Assembly (NCBI GenBank): GCA_963710665.1
Contig: CAVQBC010000007.1
Coordinates: 62,001-126,000 of the forward strand
Length of the DNA: 64,000 bases
Reading direction: 5' to 3'
Origin: CAVQBC01 sp963710665
GTDB lineage: Bacteria > Actinomycetota > Thermoleophilia > Solirubrobacterales > Solirubrobacteraceae
The position numbers and the translations under genes are program-made. A model generated the notes under the pieces. It made no database searches, was not told where the DNA came from, and saw only the letters and a list, made by a program, of their open reading frames with translations. Shown in pieces: positions 34,308 through 42,522 of the stretch. Position 1 is the first letter of the stretch. The number at the start of each line of letters is the position of its first letter.

Positions 34308-35165
34308 TCAAAGTGTCTCGTAGTTCCGGCGCATGGTCGGGAGGGCGCCGGCGAGCGCCCAGGCGGAGAGGCCGACGAGCGCGACCTGGCCGAGCACCCA
34401 CGCGACGAGCGGCGCACCCGTGCGGGTGAGGTCGTCGCCGTGCAGCACCACGAGTCCGAGCAGCAGGCCGCTCCACGCGAGCAGGGTGGCGTAGGGGATG
34501 ACCGCCTCGTGCGGGCGCCGCAGGCTGACCGCGCACGCCAGCAGCGCGGTGCCGACCATCAGGTACCAGGCGCCCGTGGCGCGTGCCAGCAGCGGCGTCA
34601 GCGGCCACGGCCAGAGGTCGGCGCCGGCGGCCGGCAGCACGAACAGCAGCGCGCCGACGGCGAGCGCGAGCCCGCCGAGCATCGCGGAGGCCGTGCGCAC
34701 GCCGGACAGGCGCGGGTCGGCCGGCGGCTCGGGGAGGGCGGCGCGCTCCTGCTCCCACCACAGGTAGGCGAGGGCGAACGGCACGCCGGCGTAGACCGCG
34801 ACCCAGATCCAGGTCGGCGCGTAGTCCCAGCGGAAGCGGTCGGAGTGGATCAGCGTCGCGGCCAGCAGCGTGACCGAGAGCACCGCGAGCGCCGGCGGCA
34901 GCACGCGCAGCGAGCGCCACCACCGGGTCCCGAAGACCACGAGCGCGGTGGCGACGGTGCCCGCCAGGTAGCCCGCACCGAGGAAGGCCGCGCAGATCGG
35001 CGGGTTGATCGCCCAGGCGTACTCGCCCGCGGCGCGGGCGGGGACGAGGTAGAGGAAGGCGCCGTTGGCCACCGCCAGGACGAGCAGCAGGACGACGCCG
35101 GCACGCGAGACGGACTGCAGGCCGCCGCGCTCGACGGGGGGACGGGAGGCTGCGAGCGTGGTCAT
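34308..35165 (-). CDS. multi-span membrane protein of unknown function
   Basis: A 285-residue protein with about eight hydrophobic helices, from AGVVLLLVLAVANGAFLYLV to LGQVALVGLSAWALAGALP. The start TTLAASRPPVERGGLQSV is preferred over an ATG 9 bases upstream. No catalytic motif; there are conserved-looking polar sites WAINPPICAAFLGAGY and DRFRWDYAPTW in loops. It starts 14 bases after the LAL regulator gene, so it is likely co-transcribed with it. Confidence 0.8.
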   Translation of the reverse strand: MTTLAASRPPVERGGLQSVSRAGVVLLLVLAVANGAFLYLVPARAAGEYAWAINPPICAAFLGAGYLAGTVATALVVFGTRWWRSLRVLPPALAVLSVTLLAATLIHSDRFRWDYAPTWIWVAVYAGVPFALAYLWWEQERAALPEPPADPRLSGVRTASAMLGGLALAVGALLFVLPAAGADLWPWPLTPLLARATGAWYLMVGTALLACAVSLRRPHEAVIPYATLLAWSGLLLGLVVLHGDDLTRTGAPLVAWVLGQVALVGLSAWALAGALPTMRRNYETL

Positions 35166-35178
35166 GCCACGCACCCTT

Positions 35179-38152
35179 TCAACCGCTCGATGGGCGAACC
35201 ATGGGGGAGGTCCCTGAACGTTCCCGCCCCACGGTCTCGGCGACCTCGGCGCGCGAGGACACCCCCAGCTTCGAGAAGACGCGGGAGAGATGGCTCTCGA
35301 CGGTCTTCTCCGACAGGTAGAGCTCGGCGGCGATCTGGCGGTTGGTGCGCCCCTGGGCCACGAGCCCGGCGACCTCGCGCTCGCGCCCGCTGAGCGCCTG
35401 GAGCCCCCCGCCGGCCGGCGCGCCGCGGCGCTGGCGGGCGGAGACCCGGCGGCCGAGGCGGCGCAGCTCTCGCGCGGCCTCGTCGCGCAGGTGGTCCGCG
35501 CCGCAGGCGGCGAGCTCCTGCTCGGCGCGGGTGAGCAGGTCGATGGCGCCCTCGGTGTCGCCCGCGGCGGCCATGCCGCGCCCGCTGAGGGTCCGCAGGC
35601 GCGCGGCGACCACCGACGCGCCGACCTCGTCGGCGAGGTCGGCGGCCTGCTCGGCGAGCCGGGAGGCCTCCCGGGGGTCCCCGTGCTCGAGGGCGAGCAG
35701 CGCGCGGGCGTGCAGGACGGAGGAGCTCGTGAGCGGCAGGTCGAGGCCCCGGGCGGTGGCCTCGCCGCGCTCGATCCACGCCTCGGCCCCGCGCGGGTGT
35801 CCGCGCGCGAGCTCCGCGCGGGCGAGCACGCCGTAGAGCCACGCCCGGCGGCCCGGCTCGATCAGCTCGAGCTCGGGCGCGCCGATGGCCTGCACCTGCT
35901 GCAGGCAGCGGTCGGGGCGGCCGGCCTCGAGCCATACCCCGGCGACGTGCGCGTGCGTGCCCCGCGTGAGCACGCTCTCGTCGAGGCCGCGCAGGAGCTC
36001 GACGGCCTCCTCGCCGGCGGCCAGGGCGCGGTCGAGGTCGCCGAGCACGGCGGTGATCCACGCCTCGGCGACGAGCGCCCAGCCGATGACCTGGCGGTTG
36101 CCCGCCAGGCGCGCGGCCTCGACGGCGCCCTCGGCCTGCTCGAGCGCCTCGGCGAGCCGGCCGCGGGTCTCGAGCGCGTGCGCGAGGCCGACCATCATCG
36201 GGATCATCAGCTGGCCCTGGCCGGAGGCCCGCGAGACCGCGATACCGCGATGGAGATGCTTGATCGCGTCGTCGTAGCGCTCGCAGAAGAACTCGGCGAA
36301 GCTCAGGTAGTACGGGGCCTCGAGCCGCCAGGCAAGCGCCTCGTCCGGCAGCGTGTCGAGCATCGCGGCGCCCTCGGCCTGGGCGGTCTTCGCGGCCGCG
36401 GTGTCGCCGAGGCCGTAGTCGGCGAAGCACGCGAGGGCCGGCGCTGATCGCCCCGAGGCCGGGATCCTCGATCGCCGCGGCGGTCTCGCGCGCGAGCGCC
36501 GCCCACTCGCGCATCGCCGCGAAGTCACTGTCGTAGAGGGAGTCGGCGGCGAGCTCGATGTAGAGCGCGCCGGCGGCAGCGGAGCGGGCCCGGCCGCCGT
36601 CGGTCAGGTCGTCGCGGGCGCGCAGCAGCCGGCGGTGCGCGGCGTCGTGGCGCCCGAGCAGGTTCTCGCAGGCGGCGCACGCGGCGATCAGGCGGACGCG
36701 AACCTCGGCGAGCTCGGCGGGCACGAGCTCGAGCGCCTGGTGCAGGGTGGCCAGCGCCTCCTCCAGGTGGCCGGTGGCCGCGTTCGCGGTGGCCAGCGGG
36801 ATCAGCAGGCCGAGCCGGCGGCCGGGGTCGGCGCTGTCGCCCAGCAGCCGCAGCGCGGCGACGAACCACTGCGCGGCGCCGGCGGGCGCGCGCGGCGCGG
36901 CCTCCAGCCCCGCCTGGATGAGGACGGCGACGGCCGCCTCGTCGCCCGGCAGCGCGCACTGCTCGAGGTGGTGGGCGCGGGCCGCCGCCGGCGCCCCGCG
37001 CTCCTCGAGCGCGGCCGCCGCGCGCGCGTGCGCCTCGAGCCGCCACGTCTCGCCGGCCGCGTCGTAGACGGCGCGGCGCACGAGCGGGTGCCGGAAGCGG
37101 TAGCGGCGCGGGACCTCGGTGGCGCCGAGCAGCCCGGCGGCGAGGACCTCGTCGAGCGCCGCGGGCGCCTCCGTCGCGCCCAGGCCGCCGGCCGCGGCGG
37201 CGAGCTCGAGCTCCACGGGCTCGCCGACGACCGCGCTGCCCCAGGCGAGCCGCCGCGCGTCGGGGCCGAGCGCCTCGACCTCCTGGCCGAGCGCGGCCGC
37301 GACCGCGGTGGGCACGCCGGTCGGCCCGGCCGGACCGTGCGGCGCCGCGGCGGCCGCCGGGTGGGCGGGATGGGCGGGGCTTCCATCCGTGCGCGCGAGC
37401 TGCGTGAGATAGAAGGGGTTGCCGCCGCTCTGGCGGTAGAGGTCGGCGCGGCGGGAGGCGGCGACGCCGGCGCCGAGCAGCGCCCCGGACTCCTCGGCGG
37501 ACAGCGGCGCGAGCTCGAACTCGCTCACCCCGCCCTCGCGCGCGGCGGCCTCGAGCGTCGCGGCGACCCAGCCGGGGAGCTGGCCCGAGCGGTAGGCGAG
37601 CGCGACCAGCACCTTCCCCCGCGGCGCGCGGCGCAGCATGTGGGCGAGCAGCTCGAGCGAGGCGTCGTCGGCCCAGTGCAGGTCGTCGAGCACGATCACG
37701 ACCGCGCGGCCCGCGGCAAGGCCCTCGAGCAGGGCACGCACCGCACGGTAGGCACGGAAGCGCTCGTCCTGCACGCCGGCCACCGGCGCCCCCTCCGGGC
37801 CGGCGAGCGCCGGGAGCACGCGGGCGAGCTCGCCGAGGCGGTCGCCGACGAGGCTCTCGATGCGCGCCTCGCCGAGCGAGGCGACGGCGCCGTCGAGCGC
37901 GTCGATCCACACCGCGAACGGCAGCTCGCGCTCGAACTCGGCCGCGCGGCCCGCGAGCACCATGTGCCCGGCGGCCTCGGAGCGGTCGCGCAGCTCGCGC
38001 AGGAGCCGCGTCTTGCCGATGCCCGGCTCCCCGCTGAGCACGAACCAGCCGCCCCGGCGGCCGCTCAGCCGCCCGAGCGCAGACCCGATCGCCGCGAGCT
38101 CCCGGCGGCGCCCGACGATCCGTCCGCCCTGGCCGACATCAACGGTGGTCAC
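35179..38152 (-). pseudogene. LAL-type LuxR ATPase regulator, one-base frameshift
   Basis: Large STAND/LAL regulator. Residues 30-330 hold an AAA_16-like ATPase: WFVLSGEPGIGKTRLLREL (Walker A), VVIVLDDLHWADDASLELL (Walker B). TPR-like repeats fill the middle. The C-terminal LuxR HTH reads LQALSGREREVAGLVAQGRT and IAAELYLSEKTVESHLSRVF. The first frame ends after GLGAISAGPRV and the second resumes with ALACFADYGLGDTAAAKTAQ; removing one base in the CCGG run near 36438 joins them into about 990 residues. All domains are intact, so an error in the sequence is plausible. The GTG at 38152 is the likely start. Confidence 0.87.
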
Positions 38153-38210
38153 GCCCAATTCCGACCGAGATTAGGCGCGTCGCGCGTAGCGCGCAACCGT
38201 TGTTGAGCGC

Positions 38211-38867
38211 TCAGCGCTTGCGGGCGAACATGATCCCGTCGGCGATCGCGACCATCGCGCAGTCGACGCGCTCGTCGGTCGCGATCTTGCGGTTCAGCGC
38301 GTCGATGGCCTGCGCGCCGGGGCCGTCGGGCTCGAGCACGCCGCCGCCGTAGAGCACGTTGTCGATGAGGATCACGCCGCCGCGGCGCAGCCGGGAGAGG
38401 ACGAGCTCGTAGTACTCGGGGTAGCCGGGCTTGTCGGCGTCGATGAAGGCGAAGTCGTAGGCCTCGACCTCGGGCAGCGCCTTCAGCGACTGCGCCGCGG
38501 GGCCGACCTGCACCTCGACGCGCTCGTCGAGCCCGGCGGCCGCGAGGTTCAGCCGGGCCGTGGCGGCGTAGCCGGGGTCGATCTCGAGGCACAGCAGGGA
38601 GCCGCTCGCGCCCAGCCCGCGGGCGATGCAGATCGCGCTGTAGCCGGTGAAGGTGCCGACCTCGAGCGCGCGCTCGGCCCCGAGGCTGCGCACGAGCAGC
38701 TCGATCAGCGCGCCCTGGTCGGGGGAGACCTGCATGACCGCCGCGCCGCCGAGCTCGTGGGTCTCGCGCTCGACGCGCTGCAGCAGCTCGTCCTGGCGGG
38801 CGCCGTGCTCGATCATGTACGTCTGGAGCTCGGGCGTGATCTCGGTCCGGCGGTCGCGGTCGGTCAT
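38211..38867 (-). CDS. SAM-dependent O-methyltransferase (family 3)
   Basis: A 218-residue methyltransferase of the COMT-like bacterial family: MQVSPDQGALIELLVRSLGA, motif I ALEVGTFTGYSAICIARGL, motif with YDFAFIDADKPGYPEYYEL (metal-binding Asp), and GGVILIDNVLYGGGVLEP. These enzymes methylate catechols or caffeoyl-type phenols with Mg2+. It is translated from an ATGA overlap with the upstream TIM-barrel gene. Confidence 0.94.
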   Translation of the reverse strand: MTDRDRRTEITPELQTYMIEHGARQDELLQRVERETHELGGAAVMQVSPDQGALIELLVRSLGAERALEVGTFTGYSAICIARGLGASGSLLCLEIDPGYAATARLNLAAAGLDERVEVQVGPAAQSLKALPEVEAYDFAFIDADKPGYPEYYELVLSRLRRGGVILIDNVLYGGGVLEPDGPGAQAIDALNRKIATDERVDCAMVAIADGIMFARKR

Positions 38868-39877
38868 CGCGGCGCTCCGAGCGCCGCGTAGACGAGCTCC
38901 TGGGCGCGCAGCGCGTCCTTGGTCGCCTGGGCCTCCCTGAGCTCGGGGCCGTCGAGCTTCTCCGCCACCGACTCGATGAAGCGCCACGACCGCACGCTGC
39001 GCCGCACCGCGCCGACCTGGTCCTCGGTGTACGGGTAGAGGTCGAAGCCGAGCCGCTCGCCGTTCGCGCCGTAGTTCGCGCGGCGCAGCTCGACGGCCAG
39101 CTCGAGCGTCTCCATGAAGGCGGTCGCGCCGACCACGTTGTCGTCGTCGAACGTCCCCCAGCCGGAGTTCGCGTGCTGGTGGCCGAGCAGCCCCTCGGCG
39201 TCCAGCAGCGCGGCGTACTCGGCGAGGTTCTCGCCGTTCATGATCAGGTGCTGCCAGTCCATGTTGACCTGCACGTTGTCGAGCCCCTGCGTGCGGAGCT
39301 TGTGGATGATGTGCAGCGTCATCCCGATGTTGCCCATGAAGATCTTCATGGCCGGCTCGGAGTTCTTGTGCTCGAGGAAGAGCTTGATGCCGTGGTCGCG
39401 GCAACGCTGGGCCGCCTCGCCGATGCCGTCCACGAGCTGCGCCCAGCTCTCCCGATAGGGCGTCTGGAAGGGGTAGTTGTAGCCCTCGATCCCCGGCCAG
39501 ATGATGAAGTGCGCGCCGATCGCGCCCGCCATGTCGATGGCCGCCAGCGTGCGCCGTCGCGCCTCGGCGCGGGTCTTCTCCTGTGGTGAGGTCAGGCCGC
39601 CCTTGCCGAACTGCGGATCGAGGTGCAGGCCGGTCGCGAGGGCGTAGATCCCGTGCCCGTCGAGCGCGTCGCGGACGGCGTCGAGCTTGTCCTCGTCGAG
39701 CTCCTGGGGATAGTGGAACTCGTAGTCGTCGATGAGGTCCCCGAGCCCCTCGACCGCGCGGCGCACCTTCGCCTCGGTCGAGTCGCCGGCGTGCTCGGGC
39801 TGATAGCCGCCGGGCACGAAGCGGGTGATCATCGGGCCGAGGGCCCAGATCCCAAGGCTCGTCTTCAGCTCGCTCAT
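38864..39877 (-). CDS. xylose-isomerase-like TIM barrel protein
   Basis: A 337-residue AP-endonuclease-2/xylose-isomerase superfamily protein. Pointers: LGIWALGPMITRFVPGGYQP, AAIDMAGAIGAHFIIWPGIE, LFLEHKNSEPAMKIFMGNI, VNMDWQHLIMNGENLAEYA and LLGHQHANSGWGTFDDDNVV, with Glu, Asp and His in the metal-ligand positions of sugar isomerases. Substrate unknown; it lacks the size of true xylose isomerase. Divergent from a second member of the superfamily, which suggests a sugar catabolic pair. Confidence 0.88.
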   Translation of the reverse strand: MSELKTSLGIWALGPMITRFVPGGYQPEHAGDSTEAKVRRAVEGLGDLIDDYEFHYPQELDEDKLDAVRDALDGHGIYALATGLHLDPQFGKGGLTSPQEKTRAEARRRTLAAIDMAGAIGAHFIIWPGIEGYNYPFQTPYRESWAQLVDGIGEAAQRCRDHGIKLFLEHKNSEPAMKIFMGNIGMTLHIIHKLRTQGLDNVQVNMDWQHLIMNGENLAEYAALLDAEGLLGHQHANSGWGTFDDDNVVGATAFMETLELAVELRRANYGANGERLGFDLYPYTEDQVGAVRRSVRSWRFIESVAEKLDGPELREAQATKDALRAQELVYAALGAPR

Positions 39878-39985
39878 CGCTCTCCTCGCGTCGGGTTCCG
39901 TGCCGCACGCTACCGGCACCCGCCCACCCAGGCTTCGCTGCGCGGGTAACGTCGCGGGCGTTCCGGCCACGACCGAGGAGGCTCC

Positions 39986-40987
39986 ATGGCGCGACCCGTC
40001 ACCCTGTTCACCGGCCAGTGGGCCGACCTGCCGCTCGCCGAGCTGGCCGAGAAGGTCGCGGGCTGGGGGTACGACGGACTCGAGCTCGCCTGCTGGGGCG
40101 ACCACTTCGACGTGGTCGCGGCGCTCGCCGATCCCGGGTATTGCCGAGGGCGGCGCGAGCTGCTCGAGCGCCACGGCCTCGGGTGCTGGGCGATCGGCAA
40201 CCACCTCGTCGGCCAGGCGGTCTGCGACCCGATCGACGCGCGGCACCGGCCGGTGCTGCCGGAGGAGGTCTGGGGTGACGGCGACCCGGAGGGCGTCCGT
40301 CGCCGCGCCGCGGAGCGCATGGCGGACACCGCGCGGGCGGCCGCCGCGCTCGGCGTCGACGTCGTCACCGGGTTCACCGGGTCGAGCATCTGGCACCTCC
40401 TCTACTCGTTCCCGCCCAACGACTGGGACGCGATCGCGCGCGGCTACGAGGACTTCGCCGAGCGCTGGTCGCCGGTCATCGACGTCTTCGACGCCGAGGG
40501 CGTCCGCTTCGCGCTCGAGGTCCATCCCACCGAGATCGCCTACGACTTCGAGACCACCCGCCGCGCGCTCGACGCGATCGACCGCCGCGACGGGTTCGGC
40601 CTGAACTTCGACCCCAGCCACCTCGTCCCGCAGTTCCTCGACCCCGCCGCCTTCGTGGCCGACTTCGGCGACCGCGTCTACCACCTCCACGTCAAGGACG
40701 CCCGGCGCCGGCTCGACGGCCGCCGCTCGATCCTCGGCTCGCACCTCGACTTCGGCGACCCGGCGCGCGGCTGGGAATTCGTGTCCCCGGGCCACGGCGA
40801 CGTCGACTTCGACGCCCTTGTCCGCGAGCTCAACCGGATCGGCTACGCCGGCCCGCTGTCGGTCGAGTGGGAGGACGTCGGCATGGACCGCGAGTGGGGC
40901 GCGGCCGAGGCGCTCGGCTTCGTTCGCCGGACGGACTTCGCCCCGAGCGCCGTGGCGTTCGACGCCGCGTTCGCGAAGGAGCGGTAA
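39986..40987 (+). CDS. sugar phosphate isomerase/epimerase family protein
   Basis: A 333-residue TIM barrel of the AP-endonuclease-2 family: MARPVTLFTGQWADLPLAEL, GWGYDGLELACWGDHFDVV, GVDVVTGFTGSSIWHLLYSF, VRFALEVHPTEIAYDFETTR, GLNFDPSHLVPQFLDP, and VYHLHVKDARR. The Glu, Asp, His and Glu metal ligands of the family are present. ATG 39986 has a GAGGAGG site 6 bases upstream. It is a likely inosose or sugar isomerase/epimerase; exact substrate unknown. Confidence 0.92.
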   Translation: MARPVTLFTGQWADLPLAELAEKVAGWGYDGLELACWGDHFDVVAALADPGYCRGRRELLERHGLGCWAIGNHLVGQAVCDPIDARHRPVLPEEVWGDGDPEGVRRRAAERMADTARAAAALGVDVVTGFTGSSIWHLLYSFPPNDWDAIARGYEDFAERWSPVIDVFDAEGVRFALEVHPTEIAYDFETTRRALDAIDRRDGFGLNFDPSHLVPQFLDPAAFVADFGDRVYHLHVKDARRRLDGRRSILGSHLDFGDPARGWEFVSPGHGDVDFDALVRELNRIGYAGPLSVEWEDVGMDREWGAAEALGFVRRTDFAPSAVAFDAAFAKER

Positions 40988-40990
40988 GCG

Positions 40991-41030
40991 GCGCGGCGGC
41001 GGCGGAGCGTTTCGCTCGCGCCGCCGCGGT
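40991..41030. terminator. GC hairpin between convergent genes
   Basis: A GGCGGCGGAGCG-like arm, a TTT loop and a CGCTCGCGCCGCC-like arm form a strong stem with a one-base bulge, directly after the isomerase stop and before the stop of the minus-strand secreted protein at 41041. It fits a bidirectional terminator. Confidence 0.6.
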
Positions 41031-41040
41031 ACCGCGCGGC

Positions 41041-41505
41041 TCAGCGGAGGTGGTACGCGAAGCGGAACTTCGTGCCCTTGGCGAGCGAGGTGAGGTCCAT
41101 CTCGCCGCGCGCCTTCGCGTAGCGTCCGGTCCCGCCCGTGATCGCCAGCGTGCTGGGCTTCTTGTCGAAGAACGGCCCCGAGACCACGATCTGCCCACCT
41201 TCCAGGAACGTGGTCCACGTGCACTCGTACGACACGCCGGGCACCACGCGGATGCAGTAGCCCTGGTCCGTGCCGACCTTGCGCTTGTCGGCGGCGTCGA
41301 ACACGTCGTTGGCGAACGTCAGGACGTCGCCCGCCGTGTCGCCGGCCGCGCCGGTGTCGGTCGTCGCGTCCGTCGTGGCGTGCTCGACGACCGTGATCGT
41401 CTTGCTGCCACGGGACTCCGACCGTTTGGTCGCGCCGGTGGCCACCGGCCCGAAGAGCAGGACCATCCCGCCGAGCAGGACGACGACGCTGAGAACGCGC
41501 TTCAT
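41041..41505 (-). CDS. secreted allene-oxide-cyclase-like barrel protein
   Basis: A 154-residue exported protein. Signal peptide KRVLSVVVLLGGMVLLFGPV with cleavage near ATGATK. The mature part has strands ITVVEHATTDATTDTG, DVLTFANDVFDAADKRKVGT, QGYCIRVVPGVSYECTWTTF and TLAITGGTGRYAKARGEMDL, the last matching the GTG-xY-xxA/G-G signature of dirigent/allene-oxide-cyclase barrels. Two cysteines may form a disulphide. A GGAGGAG ribosome site precedes the ATG. In bacteria the role is unknown. Confidence 0.85.
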   Translation of the reverse strand: MKRVLSVVVLLGGMVLLFGPVATGATKRSESRGSKTITVVEHATTDATTDTGAAGDTAGDVLTFANDVFDAADKRKVGTDQGYCIRVVPGVSYECTWTTFLEGGQIVVSGPFFDKKPSTLAITGGTGRYAKARGEMDLTSLAKGTKFRFAYHLR

Positions 41506-41614
41506 GGCGCTCCTCCTTGGCTTGTGGAGGCACGGCATAGCCGACGCGGAGAGTCCGGGTCAAGGCCGGGGGCCGCGCCCGCACCGAACCGGCGCGCGAG
41601 CATGGGCCACTCGC

Positions 41615-41860
41615 GTGCTCGGCGCCGACGACGTCGGCAATGGCGGCACGTTTCACCTGCGGGACGCCGACGGCCGCCGCATCCGCGTCGCGGGGCGCCA
41701 CATCGAGGGCCGTCAGCCGAACTACTTCGCGCTCGGGCCGACGCTCGACGGCGCGCCGTTCGACGACCACCACAAGCAGCCGGGGCGGCAGGGCTGCCGG
41801 CTGATGATCACCAACGACAGCCCCTGGCGGTCGGATCCTCGCGCCGACCGGCTGGGGTAG
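41615..41860 (+). CDS. small hypothetical protein
   Basis: An 81-residue frame from GTG 41615: VLGADDVGNGGTFHLRDADG, RRIRVAGRHIEGRQPNYFAL and PFDDHHKQPGRQGCRLMITN. Its amino-acid balance looks like a real protein, with a regular strand pattern, but no family is recognised and there is no ribosome site. The hairpin repeat begins 6 bases after its stop. Confidence 0.4.
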   Translation: MLGADDVGNGGTFHLRDADGRRIRVAGRHIEGRQPNYFALGPTLDGAPFDDHHKQPGRQGCRLMITNDSPWRSDPRADRLG

Positions 41861-41865
41861 CCGCC

Positions 41866-41904
41866 GTCCTGGGTAGGCCTCGCCCTGCGAGCACAGGGCA
41901 GGAC
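41866..41904. repeat. 39-bp structured hairpin repeat, copy 2
   Basis: Outer stem GTCCTG/CAGGAC, inner stem CTCGC-CCT-GCGAG (41880-41892). It matches the copy at 42476 in length, in outer stem and in GRTAGG and CACAGGG arms, while the inner stem differs by a compensatory G-C to C-G change. Similarity continues 16 bases past the stem. It lies between the ends of two convergent genes. Confidence 0.65.
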
Positions 41905-41954
41905 AGCGGTCGCTGCTCGATGCCGCGGGGTCGGTGGGGCGCGGTGTTGCGCGC

Positions 41955-42428
41955 CTAGGTGAGCTCCTGGATCACGTCCTTCGAGTGCGTGATCGGCAGG
42001 CGGATGCCCTCGAGCTCGATGCGCGAACCGCTCTCCGTATCGATCAGCTCCAGCACGCGCACGTTCACGCGCTGGTGGACCTTCGCTTCGAGCCCCTCGC
42101 GCGCCACGCGGAAGACGAGAGCCTTCGGGTGGGCGCGGTTGCCGGCGAATCCGTAGATCGTCGTCTCCGACACGCCCACGACCATCCGCTCGGGCAGGCC
42201 GCTGGCGGCGTCGTGTGCGTGTGTGCCCGCCAGGTAGCCGCCGGCCGTGCCGATGGCGCCACCCGCCGCCCCGATCGCGTCGCCGATGTCGCCGGCGATC
42301 AGGCCTCCTGCGAACCCCGCGCCCGAATGCCCGCGGGGATTGAACTCTCCTGCCGCGCTCACCGTGTCCTCGATCCCGGCGGAGGCGAGCGCCTCGTTGA
42401 CCACCTCGACCATCCTCTCCTCGGACAT
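41955..42428 (-). CDS. glycine-rich protein of unknown function
   Basis: A 157-residue protein. Residues 1-30 form a helix (SEERMVEVVNEALASAGIED), residues 35-70 are a glycine/alanine-rich stretch GFAGGLIAGDIGDAIGAAGG that resembles a glycine-zipper membrane segment, and residues 75-155 form strands (MVVGVSETTIYGFAGNRAHP, LVFRVAREGLEAKVHQRVN, LELIDTESGSRIELEG). No family recognised. Flanked on both sides by 39-bp repeats. Confidence 0.7.
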   Translation of the reverse strand: MSEERMVEVVNEALASAGIEDTVSAAGEFNPRGHSGAGFAGGLIAGDIGDAIGAAGGAIGTAGGYLAGTHAHDAASGLPERMVVGVSETTIYGFAGNRAHPKALVFRVAREGLEAKVHQRVNVRVLELIDTESGSRIELEGIRLPITHSKDVIQELT

Positions 42429-42475
42429 GCTGCCCTTCTAGCGCATCCTGTCCGTGGCGGCCAGCCCGGGCAAGT

Positions 42476-42514
42476 GTCCTGGATAGGGGTCGCATAGCGA
42501 CCACAGGGCAGGAC
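42476..42514. repeat. 39-bp structured hairpin repeat, copy 1
   Basis: Outer stem GTCCTG/CAGGAC, arms GATAGGG and CACAGGG, inner stem GTCGC-ATA-GCGAC. It lies just after the end of the ECF sigma gene (stop at 42523) and 48 bases before the start of the glycine-rich protein gene, both on the minus strand. The homology with the 41866 copy extends into the last codons of the sigma gene. It could act as a terminator or RNA element. Confidence 0.65.
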
Positions 42515-42522
42515 AGCGGCCG

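Noticed and set aside
41866..42514. A CRISPR-like array from the two 39-bp repeats.
   Set aside because: The copies are about 600 bases apart with a gene between them, and are palindromic rather than direct spaced repeats.
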